Source: a virus. Taken from it: 40,014 bases of DNA. The stretch covers positions 1 to 40,014 of IMG/VR virus record IMGVR_UViG_3300023179_000234, one strand, 5' to 3'. The first letter of the stretch is position 1. Every line of letters starts with the position of its first letter. The notes beneath the pieces were generated by a model. That model did not search any database. It had not been told where the DNA came from and saw only the letters and a list, made by a program, of their open reading frames with translations. The position numbers and the translations under genes were made by a program. Below are positions 31,618 through 39,019 of this stretch, one piece after another.

Positions 31618-32885
31618 TGAGCAATTTAACCCAGTTTTATCAATCAGGGCAGGGTGCGTATAACACCTGTGAAGTATTTTACAACTCAGGTACTTGGACT
31701 GCCCCGCCGGGAATTACTAGAGCTATGGTGCTCGTTTGGGGCGGTGGCGGAAGCGGAAGCAGTAACAATTCTGGTTCCACTCTTTCTCTGGGTGGAGGTG
31801 GCGGAGGTTTTGCGCAGGGTATCGTGGCTACAACCCCCGGCACTGGCTACACAATAACCATAGGGGCTGGTGGTGCGGCAGTGACTCCTAATAATAATGG
31901 AAATGCTGGAGGTACATCCTCATTCAGCACACTATTAACTGCTACGGGTGGTGGGGGTGGTGCAAGAAATACAAACATTATGGCAACAGGAGGGACGGGG
32001 AGTTCGTCCGGAACTCTATGGTCTAAAACAGCTATTGGAGGAGGCTCGAACTCCGTCAGAGCGAATGGCGGCAACACTAACACATGTTATGGTGGTGGAG
32101 GAATGGCATCGGGTTCACCTTACGGGGATGGTGGAGTAGTACGGTTCACCTTTAATGCTGGTTTTGGCACTGGCGGTTCAGGCTGGGGTGGAAACAGCGG
32201 TAATGACGCTGGTACTGTCAATACAATCACAAGCGCTCTAGCTACTGGGGGTGCAGGTTTGCAGAACGCTGGATCTCCTACCTATGGATATATATGTGGC
32301 GCTGGTGGATCGCATGCGCAAGGTCCGTCAGGCGCTATAAGTTCTAACGCGTCAGGAGTGTTTACGGTTCCTGGAGGCGGATCAGGCGCAGGTTTTACAG
32401 CAAACATACAAGCTACTTATGGTGGCGCATGGGCTCATCCCGATAATTCAGGAGAAAGTAGGGGATCATTTTTTGATATACCGAGTTGTAGCATCGTTGG
32501 GGCAGGTGGTTATTCTGTGTATTGCAACAACAATACCGCTTATCCGATTTCAGCAGGTAATGGAGGACCGGGAGGTGGAGGGGGTTGCTACTTGGCAAAC
32601 TTTTCAAATAACGGCAGTCCAATATCTGCCGGAAGCGGTGGAATGGGTGGAGGGGGTGGAGGAATATACTCCTACTCTAACATCGTCGCTAATTTAGGTG
32701 GTCCCGGTGGGCTAGGGGGTGGTGGCGGAGGTGCGTGTGGGAATACATCCACTTCTAGTCAGTCTCATGGCGGTGATGGTGGTAAAGCCGGTGGGGGTGG
32801 GGGTGCCGCAAACGCCGCCACTTCTAACGGGTATAGCGGAATGGGCGGAAGCGGTTGTGTGATGATTTTTTATAGGGCTACTTAA
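31617..32885 (+). CDS. Glycine-rich adhesin (fibre tip) protein
   Basis: A 422-aa protein. The start, FYNSGTWTAPPGITRAMVLV WGGGG, matches the N-terminal sandwich of glycine-rich domain proteins used as phage tail adhesins. It is followed by many poly-Gly turns (LSLGGGGGG, GGPGGGGGC, GGMGGGGGG, GGPGGLGGGGGGAC), which suggests a stacked polyglycine II-type fold as in T-even gp38 adhesins. It probably contacts the host receptor. Start at 31617 is a TAATG overlap with GGAGG eight bases away; a start five codons earlier is not needed. Confidence 0.85.
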   Translation: MSNLTQFYQSGQGAYNTCEVFYNSGTWTAPPGITRAMVLVWGGGGSGSSNNSGSTLSLGGGGGGFAQGIVATTPGTGYTITIGAGGAAVTPNNNGNAGGTSSFSTLLTATGGGGGARNTNIMATGGTGSSSGTLWSKTAIGGGSNSVRANGGNTNTCYGGGGMASGSPYGDGGVVRFTFNAGFGTGGSGWGGNSGNDAGTVNTITSALATGGAGLQNAGSPTYGYICGAGGSHAQGPSGAISSNASGVFTVPGGGSGAGFTANIQATYGGAWAHPDNSGESRGSFFDIPSCSIVGAGGYSVYCNNNTAYPISAGNGGPGGGGGCYLANFSNNGSPISAGSGGMGGGGGGIYSYSNIVANLGGPGGLGGGGGGACGNTSTSSQSHGGDGGKAGGGGGAANAATSNGYSGMGGSGCVMIFYRAT

Positions 32886-32886
32886 T

Positions 32887-33324
32887 ATGAAACACGCATG
32901 GATTGAGAACGACATTGTTCGGGATGTCGCCCCCGGCGACCCATTTAAGTTTTACCATCCCGATATTGCGGCGTATTACAATACGCTAATCCCTGAAGAT
33001 ATTCAAATGGGAGCGGCTTGGGATGGTGAGAAATGGGTAAATAGGATTATTCTTCCCACTACCACGCTTTTGAAAGAAAATGTTCTACTACCCCGTCGAG
33101 TGGGTCAGGCTGAGCTACGAGAGGCTATGTCTTTAGCCGAGCGAGTAAAGTGGGACAACGACACGTCGCCCACGATTAAGACCGCAAAGATTGAATTAGC
33201 TATTGCTAGGCTCGTTAGTGAGGCAAAACCTGTCTTGCAAATGCTCGTAGACGCTGGCGACATTACACAAGCCACGGTTGATGCGCTCGATCTCGACGCA
33301 CCCCAAACACCACAAGCTGCATAA
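32887..33324 (+). CDS. Fibre-assembly-like or minor tail protein (145 aa)
   Basis: The N-terminal half reads KHAWIENDIVRDVAPGDPFK, FYHPDIAAYYNTLIPEDIQM and GAAWDGEKW, a small beta domain that recurs just after phage fibre genes. The C-terminal half is helical (VGQAELREAMSLAERVKWDN, KIELAIARLVSEAKPVLQM). Proteins with this layout often help fibre folding or assembly; that is inference. It starts one base after the adhesin stop. Confidence 0.72.
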   Translation: MKHAWIENDIVRDVAPGDPFKFYHPDIAAYYNTLIPEDIQMGAAWDGEKWVNRIILPTTTLLKENVLLPRRVGQAELREAMSLAERVKWDNDTSPTIKTAKIELAIARLVSEAKPVLQMLVDAGDITQATVDALDLDAPQTPQAA

Positions 33325-33335
33325 CAGGAGTAAAC

Positions 33336-33500
33336 ATGAAACTGCATATTCCCATTGAGCTTGCTAATCAGATTATTGGCTATCTTGGCACTCGGCCGTA
33401 TCAAGAGGTCTACCAACTGATTGACGGCATGAAAGAGGCTGCAAAGCCACCCATGACACCCTTGCAGGAGGTTCCTCCAGTAGAAGAGCAAGCAGCGTGA
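33336..33500 (+). CDS. Small hypothetical protein (54 aa)
   Basis: Begins MKLHIPIELANQIIGYLGTR and continues with PYQEVYQLIDGMKEAAKPPM, ending in an acidic Pro-rich tail. CAGGAG lies five bases before the ATG. It lies between the fibre-assembly-like gene and the lysis cassette. Function unknown; it is short, soluble and helical. Confidence 0.65.
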   Translation: MKLHIPIELANQIIGYLGTRPYQEVYQLIDGMKEAAKPPMTPLQEVPPVEEQAA

Positions 33501-33506
33501 CCGATT

Positions 33507-33704
33507 ATGAGCGACGATCTGGACAAGCGCTTGTCAGTGCATGAGGCCATTTGCGCCACGCGGTATGAGAATATTGAGAAGCGTCTAAGCGACGGCAGCA
33601 AGCGTATGCGCCACATTGAGTGGCTGCTGTACATCACGATTGCTGCTGTGCTGCTTGGGCCAGGAGTCGCTGCAATGTTCGTTAAGAAATTGCTGGGGAT
33701 ATGA
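33507..33704 (+). CDS. Small holin-like / XhlA-like membrane protein (65 aa)
   Basis: Residues 1-36 are a charged helix (MSDDLDKRLSVHEAICATRY ENIEKRL) and 38-60 a membrane segment (HIEWLLYITIAAVLLGPGVA), with a short basic end. This helix-then-single-span layout resembles XhlA-type lysis proteins. It is the first gene of a lysis block that ends with an endolysin. The exact role (holin, antiholin or accessory) cannot be told from sequence. Confidence 0.68.
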   Translation: MSDDLDKRLSVHEAICATRYENIEKRLSDGSKRMRHIEWLLYITIAAVLLGPGVAAMFVKKLLGI

Positions 33705-33705
33705 C

Positions 33706-33978
33706 ATGGCTTGGTCAGACGTTCTCAAAGCGGTTATACCTATCGTAGTGGCGGCGCTTGCTTGGTTACTGGGGCAAGTTGCTTCATTCTCAGAACGTCT
33801 CACCAAAATCGAGGGGCAAATGCCTGCTTTGATTACTAAAGAAGGTACTCCGACTGACAGTCCAATCAGCGCCGAGCGACGCGCTATTCAGAAAGAGCAA
33901 TTGATGACCCATATCAACGAGCTTCAGGTCAAAGTGCGATTGCTTGAAGAGCGGGAGCGTATCAAGGGAGGTAAGTAA
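33706..33978 (+). CDS. Membrane-anchored coiled-coil lysis protein, i-spanin-like (90 aa)
   Basis: From the ATG at 33706 an N-terminal membrane segment (VLKAVIPIVVAALAWLLGQV) precedes a linker and a charged coiled coil (SAERRAIQKEQLMTHINELQ, then KVRLLEERERIKGGK). This is the topology of an inner-membrane spanin subunit. GGGG lies seven bases before this ATG, directly after the previous stop; the longer upstream frame has no support. No matching o-spanin lipobox was found. Confidence 0.65.
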   Translation: MAWSDVLKAVIPIVVAALAWLLGQVASFSERLTKIEGQMPALITKEGTPTDSPISAERRAIQKEQLMTHINELQVKVRLLEERERIKGGK

Positions 33979-34463
33979 TGTTTGACCTTCTTTCAGGTGG
34001 ACTCCTCGGCTCCATATTCGGAGGCTTATTCAGGCTTGCCCCTGAAGTCCTTAAATTCCTTGATAAGAAGAATGAACGCGCTCACGAACTCAATATGTTT
34101 CAACTCCAGACTGACCTTGAGAAGATGCGAGGTGAGTTCAAGATGGAGGAGAAGTATGTTGACTACTCGATACAGCAAATGGATACGATTAAGGAGGCAT
34201 TCAAGGAACAGGCCCAGACCGCAAAGGAAGCTGGCTGGTTCGCTTCTTTTATCACTGCCGTTACCCGTCCCGGTCTTACTTGGATTGCTTTCGGTGTTTA
34301 TGTGGCCGTTAAAGCAGCCGGTTTAACAATCGCTTTTCAGACCAATGCAAATTGGGCAGAAGTGCTGACCAAGAGCTATGACGAGGATGACTTTGCCATG
34401 CTCAACATGATGCTGACGTTCTGGTTTGTAGGACGATCTATCGAGAAATATCAGAAATCATGA
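33978..34463 (+). CDS. Holin-like membrane protein (161 aa)
   Basis: A hydrophobic Gly-rich N-terminus (FDLLSGGLLGSIFGGLFRLA) is followed by a charged helical region and two hydrophobic segments near the C-terminus (PGLTWIAFGVYVAVKAAGLT, FAMLNMMLTFWFVGRS). Three membrane-associated segments and length match 3TM holins of the gene-transfer-agent holin type. It directly precedes the endolysin (ATGA overlap) and has GGGAGG six bases before its ATG, so a holin role is the best guess. Confidence 0.75.
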   Translation: MFDLLSGGLLGSIFGGLFRLAPEVLKFLDKKNERAHELNMFQLQTDLEKMRGEFKMEEKYVDYSIQQMDTIKEAFKEQAQTAKEAGWFASFITAVTRPGLTWIAFGVYVAVKAAGLTIAFQTNANWAEVLTKSYDEDDFAMLNMMLTFWFVGRSIEKYQKS

Positions 34464-34930
34464 ACGATGAGGCTAAGAAGCTTTGCAAGGATGTATTAAT
34501 CAAGCCCTTTGAGGGCCTTGCAAAGCGCTTGCCTGATGGCCGTGTGACGGCCTATCCCGACCCTGGAACCCGTGGACACCCATGGACCATAGGCTGGGGT
34601 GCTACAGGCCCGGGCATCGAGCCCGGTACCGTATGGACCATGGAGCAGTGTGAGGACGCGCTAGATCATCACGTTGATTACTTTGTCCAAGGTTTATTGA
34701 AGATGTCGCCAGGGCTCTCTAAAGCGCTCCCAAGGCGTATGGCTGCGGTCACTTCCTGGGTTTATAACTGCGGCCTTGGTAACTACCGTGTCAGCACCTT
34801 CAAAAAGCGTATTGATGCCGGCGATTGGTCCGGGGCAGCTGAAGAGTGTGTGAAGTGGAATAAAGCAGCAGGTCGCGTTCTCCCAGGCTTAACAAGACGT
34901 CGAGTAGCCGAAGCTGCTTTAATGCAATAA
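34460..34930 (+). CDS. Endolysin, GH24 lysozyme (156 aa)
   Basis: A T4/P21-type lysozyme that cleaves peptidoglycan glycan strands. Catalytic residues are E18 (KPFEGL), D34 (AYPDPGT) and T43 (PWTIGWG), with a longer E-to-D spacing than in T4 lysozyme, as seen in RrrD-type enzymes. SWVYNCGLGNYRVSTFKKRI and CVKWNKAAGRVLPGLTRRRV are typical of the family. No SAR or secretion signal is visible, so it should rely on the holin for release. Confidence 0.93.
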   Translation: MNDEAKKLCKDVLIKPFEGLAKRLPDGRVTAYPDPGTRGHPWTIGWGATGPGIEPGTVWTMEQCEDALDHHVDYFVQGLLKMSPGLSKALPRRMAAVTSWVYNCGLGNYRVSTFKKRIDAGDWSGAAEECVKWNKAAGRVLPGLTRRRVAEAALMQ

Positions 34931-34960
34931 CTATGTTTTATTTACGACTGGAGGTTTACA

Positions 34961-35128
34961 ATGGCAACATCCAAGCCTGTTTGGGAAAAACAGCGACCTA
35001 AATCATTAGGTAAACCAAAGTCTTTGTCGCCGCAGAAAAAAGCGGCAGCAAAAGCAAGGGCTAAAGCCGCAGGGCGACCCTATCCTAATTTAGTTGATAA
35101 TATGGCCATGGCACGCAAAAAAGGATAG
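34961..35128 (+). CDS. Small very basic protein (55 aa)
   Basis: Begins MATSKPVWEKQRPKSLGKPK and ends KARAKAAGRPYPNLVDNMAM ARKKG. Lys/Arg/Ala-rich, with no predicted fold; the RPYPNLVDNM end is shared with short phage proteins in virion gene clusters. GGAGG lies six bases before the ATG. It is a fourth member of the basic protein set (20327, 24809, 25742) and may be packaged with DNA; that is inference. Confidence 0.68.
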   Translation: MATSKPVWEKQRPKSLGKPKSLSPQKKAAAKARAKAAGRPYPNLVDNMAMARKKG

Positions 35129-35133
35129 ACACC

Positions 35134-35766
35134 ATGCCTGCTGTTGTCATGACATATACATCGCTTGCCGCGGATATCCAATCTTACTTGGAGCGTACCG
35201 ATACGGCAACGGTTGATAAGATTCCTACTTTCATTATGCTGGCTGAGCAGATTATTGCTTCTCAGCTCAAAGCACTTGGCAATCTTACGGTTAACACTAG
35301 CACAATGACTTTAAATAATCCTATTATTGCTAAGCCTGCGCGGTGGCGCAAAACTGTATCATTTAACTTAACAAATGGCACTGATCGTCAGCCTGTTTTG
35401 CTTAGAAAATACGAATACTTAAGAAGTTATTGGCCTGATCAAACCGAAACAGATCAACCTTTATACTACGCTGACTATGACTATCAGCATTGGTTTATTG
35501 CCCCTACGCCTGATCAAGCCTACGCATTTGAGGTGCTATATTATGAACGCGTTCAGCCGCTCGATGCAACTAACCAGACTAATTGGTTTACAGAATACGC
35601 GCCGCAGGCTTTATTATATGGCTCATTGCTGCAGGCAATGCCTTTCTTAAAGAATGATCCTCGCATAGCCATGTGGCAACAACAGTATAATGACATTATG
35701 ACAGCGTTGATGAATGAAGATAAGCTTCGCATTGCAGATCGTCAAGCCATTGCGGTTGATTCATGA
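35134..35766 (+). CDS. Adaptor protein, SU10-like (head-to-tail connector)
   Basis: A 210-aa protein of the phage adaptor type that sits under the portal. Characteristic stretches are YTSLAADIQSYLERTDTAT, PTFIMLAEQIIASQLKALGN, ARWRKTVSFNL, KYEYLRSYWPDQTETDQPLY and a helical end, APQALLYGSLLQAMPFLKND. It starts five bases after the small basic gene and ends in an ATGA overlap with the next gene. Confidence 0.85.
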   Translation: MPAVVMTYTSLAADIQSYLERTDTATVDKIPTFIMLAEQIIASQLKALGNLTVNTSTMTLNNPIIAKPARWRKTVSFNLTNGTDRQPVLLRKYEYLRSYWPDQTETDQPLYYADYDYQHWFIAPTPDQAYAFEVLYYERVQPLDATNQTNWFTEYAPQALLYGSLLQAMPFLKNDPRIAMWQQQYNDIMTALMNEDKLRIADRQAIAVDS

Positions 35767-36965
35767 GCTACGTTAGTCCTTTTACTGGCGATGTTATTCA
35801 GCCCACGGATGTTTATTACCGCGCCATTGCGCTATCGGTTAATACGCAATTAAATTGGCCTTCTAATAGCACGACTAATACGGACCCTGCTGCAAGGATT
35901 ATGAATGTTACTCCTGCAGGCGGGTCATTATCCATTTATATGCCTGCTGCAAATCAGGCTTCGGTTGGTCAAGACGCGCTATTTAGAAATGTTGGCGGTT
36001 CAACGTTTACTGTTAAAGATTACGCAGGCGTAAATACAATTTGCACCGTTGCAGCAGGCGAAGCCAAGTACATCTACATTACCACTAATGCAACGGCTCA
36101 AGGTACGTGGGGTGTTATTGCGTTTGGTACAGGCTCGTCAACTGTTGATGCTGCAGCTTTAGCAGGCTACGGGCTTAAAGCCATCTCAACCACACTTAAT
36201 CAGTCGCATCCCGTTACGACAACTGCAGCAACTTTTACTGCTAATGCAACTTATCGTGCCAAGACATTGGTCTGGACAGGTGGCGTTGGTACCGTCACGC
36301 TTGATAGCGCTGCAACGCTTGGTGACGACTGGTTTATGCTCATCAGAAATGGTGGCACCGGGCTATTAACTGTTGATTGCTCTGGTGCCGATACGATTAA
36401 TGGCGACCCCAATCTTGCGCTCCAGATCAACGATTCGACCTTTATCTGCTGCTCAGGTACAAGCTTCTTCACGGTAGGCTTAGGACAGTCCACGACCTTT
36501 GCTTACTCACAGCTTGTACTGCCGGTTACCTCAGGCACTTACACATTAACGCCATCTCAAGCGCAAAATACGATCATCAAGGTCACGGGCGCTTTGACGG
36601 GCGCTGTTACCGTCCAATTTCCCGCGGCTGTTCAGGTCTACTTTGTTCTTAATCAAACGACCGGAGCCTTTAACGTCACCTTTGAGACAGGGGTCGTAGG
36701 AGGCCTTATAGCCACACTACAGCCTAATCAGCAGGCCACCTTGGTATGCGACTCGGTCAACGTCTTAAACGCCACCACGGTCATTACAGGTGCCTTGGCG
36801 GTATCTTTAATTGATGGCTCAGTTGGCGCGCCTTCATTGAATTTCTCGACCGAGACAAATACTGGCATGTACAAAGCCGGAACCAACCAAATTGGCTGGG
36901 CTGTCGCGGGTATTGCCAAGATGCGATTAACCTCGGATGGGCTTTCTGGGGGTTCATTTCCATGA
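35763..36965 (+). CDS. Tail or neck fibre-like protein (400 aa)
   Basis: Thr/Gly/Ala-rich beta-strand protein. The N-terminus (YVSPFTGDVIQPTDVYYRAI) and the end (LNFSTETNTGMYKAGTNQIG, then AKMRLTSDGL) are both common in phage tail fibres or virion-bound neck proteins. The middle has repeated short strands (FTANATYRAKTLVWTGGVGT, LLTVDCSGADTINGDPNL). The ATGA overlap with both neighbours places it between adaptor and gp10-like genes, so a neck or tail appendage is likely. Confidence 0.78.
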   Translation: MSYVSPFTGDVIQPTDVYYRAIALSVNTQLNWPSNSTTNTDPAARIMNVTPAGGSLSIYMPAANQASVGQDALFRNVGGSTFTVKDYAGVNTICTVAAGEAKYIYITTNATAQGTWGVIAFGTGSSTVDAAALAGYGLKAISTTLNQSHPVTTTAATFTANATYRAKTLVWTGGVGTVTLDSAATLGDDWFMLIRNGGTGLLTVDCSGADTINGDPNLALQINDSTFICCSGTSFFTVGLGQSTTFAYSQLVLPVTSGTYTLTPSQAQNTIIKVTGALTGAVTVQFPAAVQVYFVLNQTTGAFNVTFETGVVGGLIATLQPNQQATLVCDSVNVLNATTVITGALAVSLIDGSVGAPSLNFSTETNTGMYKAGTNQIGWAVAGIAKMRLTSDGLSGGSFP

Positions 36966-38788
36966 CAGCCAAAGTTATTACGATCAACACGCAGCCAGGT
37001 ATTCGCCGAGATGGCACCACACTGGACGGTGACCAATACTCTGATGGCCTATGGGTACGTTTTCAACGTGGAAGGCCTCGTAAACTAGCAGGCTATAATC
37101 GCATATCAAATCAGATTAAAGGCCCAACTCGCGGCATGTTTGTTGATTCTACAAATGGAATTAACAATATCTTTACATCATGGTCGGGTGGCATTCAAGT
37201 TATTGGCGTTGATAATAATGGCGTAGGGGCAGGTGTTTCGAATTTTACTTTTACAGGCCCAGTTTTAACGCTTAATACTTTGGTAGGTGGAACCGGCTAT
37301 ACTAATGGATCTTATACTAATGTATCACTTACAGGCGGATCAGGTATAGGCGCAACGGCTAATATTACTGTTGCGGGCGGTGCAGTTACAGTTGTAACTT
37401 TAGTAAATGCAGGCACAGGCTATACAGTAGGTAATACGCTTTCAGCGGCAAATACGAGTATTGGTGGCACAGGGGCAGGCTTTAGTATTAACGTTGCCAC
37501 AATCTCACCGGTCTTTACAGCAAATGCCAATAATCTTTATCAATTTGATACGTCATACGATTCCGGTGGTAGTGTTAATCAGCTTTTAGTACATCCAGGG
37601 CAAAACCTTGCGCAAATTGATTCAACTGTTAATACTTCTGTATTATATGGTGCTATTAATGGAACGATTCTAACTGCATTGCGTGACGTTTCAGGCACAG
37701 GTCCATCAGGCAATCTTATTGAAGTTTCTGGCGGTGTAATTGCTCTTCATCCGTATATTTTTGTATATGGCAATGCCGGGCTGATTAAGAATAATTCAGC
37801 AGGCAATCCATTGGATTGGAATGGCGCAGATGCCAATGAGACTAACGTTGCCACGGGAAAGATTGTTAAAGGCCTTCCGGTCCGAGGTGGTACCAATGCG
37901 CCATCCGGTTTATTCTGGTCTTTAGACTCTCTTATTCGCGTGTCCTATTTAGGGGGCACTGGAAGCCCTCCACAGTTTTGGCGGTATGACATTATTACGA
38001 GCCAGTCGTCCATTCTCTCGTCCTCATCTGTGATCGAGTATGATGGCATTTATTATTGGTGTGGCGTAGATCGATTTTTGATGTACAACGGCGTGGTTCA
38101 AGAAATTCCTAATGATATGAACCAAAATTGGTTTTTTGACAACTTAAACTACAATCAACGTCAAAAAGTTTGGGCTTGGAAAGTACCACGTTTTGGCGAG
38201 ATTTGGTGGTTTTATCCAAGAGGGGCTGCCACGGAATGCACGGATGCGATTATTTACAACGTTCGTGAAAAGACTTGGTATGACGCCGGGCAAGCCGTAG
38301 GTGCGCAACGCTCATCGGGGTACTTTTCAAACGTTTTTAGATTCCCCGTTGCAGGGGGCACAGAAGATATAGGCGGTGGGTATGTTAAACTGTGGCAGCA
38401 TGAAGTAGGGGTTAATGTTGTTGATGGCGCGGCGGCTTCGGCATTGCAATCCTATTTTGTTACACATGATCTATCGTTAGTAACAGGCAATCCGGCGCAA
38501 GAATCACCTATTGGTGATAATTTTTGGACGCATTTAGAACGTGTTGAGCCCGATTTTTTGCAAGTCGGCGATATGAATTGCTATGTTATTGGTAGGCCAT
38601 ATGCGCAGGCACCGGACGTAACCAGTTCTGCATATCAGTTTTCACCTACTACGACAAAGATTGATATGCGTGAACAGCGTCGTGAAATTCGACTGCAGTT
38701 TGAATCCAATATTATTGATGGTAATTATCAAATGGGTAGGATTCTTTTATCGGTCGACGCCGGCGATGTTAGAGGCTATACACCATGA
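36962..38788 (+). CDS. P22 gp10-like tail (packaged DNA stabilisation) protein with inserted repeat domain
   Basis: A 608-aa protein. The N-terminus (TQPGIRRDGTTLDGDQYSDG LWVRF, RGRPRKLAGYNRI) and later parts (GLPVRGGTNAPSGLFWSLDS, FWRYDIITSQSSILSSSSVI, YYWCGVDRFLMYNG, WAWKVPRFGEIWWFYPRG) form a beta-propeller-like tail hub similar to gp10 of P22-like phages. Residues about 105-175 are a separate Gly/Thr-rich insert with paired GTGYT motifs (GGTGYTNGSYTNVSL, NAGTGYTVGNTLS). It probably plugs the portal channel after packaging. It overlaps the neighbouring starts as ATGA. Confidence 0.85.
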   Translation: MTAKVITINTQPGIRRDGTTLDGDQYSDGLWVRFQRGRPRKLAGYNRISNQIKGPTRGMFVDSTNGINNIFTSWSGGIQVIGVDNNGVGAGVSNFTFTGPVLTLNTLVGGTGYTNGSYTNVSLTGGSGIGATANITVAGGAVTVVTLVNAGTGYTVGNTLSAANTSIGGTGAGFSINVATISPVFTANANNLYQFDTSYDSGGSVNQLLVHPGQNLAQIDSTVNTSVLYGAINGTILTALRDVSGTGPSGNLIEVSGGVIALHPYIFVYGNAGLIKNNSAGNPLDWNGADANETNVATGKIVKGLPVRGGTNAPSGLFWSLDSLIRVSYLGGTGSPPQFWRYDIITSQSSILSSSSVIEYDGIYYWCGVDRFLMYNGVVQEIPNDMNQNWFFDNLNYNQRQKVWAWKVPRFGEIWWFYPRGAATECTDAIIYNVREKTWYDAGQAVGAQRSSGYFSNVFRFPVAGGTEDIGGGYVKLWQHEVGVNVVDGAAASALQSYFVTHDLSLVTGNPAQESPIGDNFWTHLERVEPDFLQVGDMNCYVIGRPYAQAPDVTSSAYQFSPTTTKIDMREQRREIRLQFESNIIDGNYQMGRILLSVDAGDVRGYTP

Positions 38789-39018
38789 CGGCGCAGATTT
38801 ATGACCCGCGTAATATGGATTGGAGTTATTGGACGGCTTTGGTTGCCGAGCAATACGAAGCGCAGCAGCTTACTTGGCCGGTTCCTGAAGAGAAATGGCA
38901 AGACTTTGCCTTATCAATTTGTGCAATTGCTTTATTTTCTAACTATGGAGTTCCAAGCCCAATTGGATTTGATCGATGGCAAGATTGGGCATTTGCTTAT
39001 ACTAACGCGGTGAACTGA
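38785..39018 (+). CDS. Small conserved tail-module protein (77 aa)
   Basis: Reads AQIYDPRNMDWSYWTALVAE, then FALSICAIALFSNYGVPSPI and WQDWAFAYTNAVN. Trp- and Tyr-rich with one moderately hydrophobic helix; no known family. Starts in an ATGA overlap with the gp10-like gene and ends two bases before the next start. Function unknown. Confidence 0.68.
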   Translation: MTAQIYDPRNMDWSYWTALVAEQYEAQQLTWPVPEEKWQDFALSICAIALFSNYGVPSPIGFDRWQDWAFAYTNAVN

Positions 39019-39019
39019 C

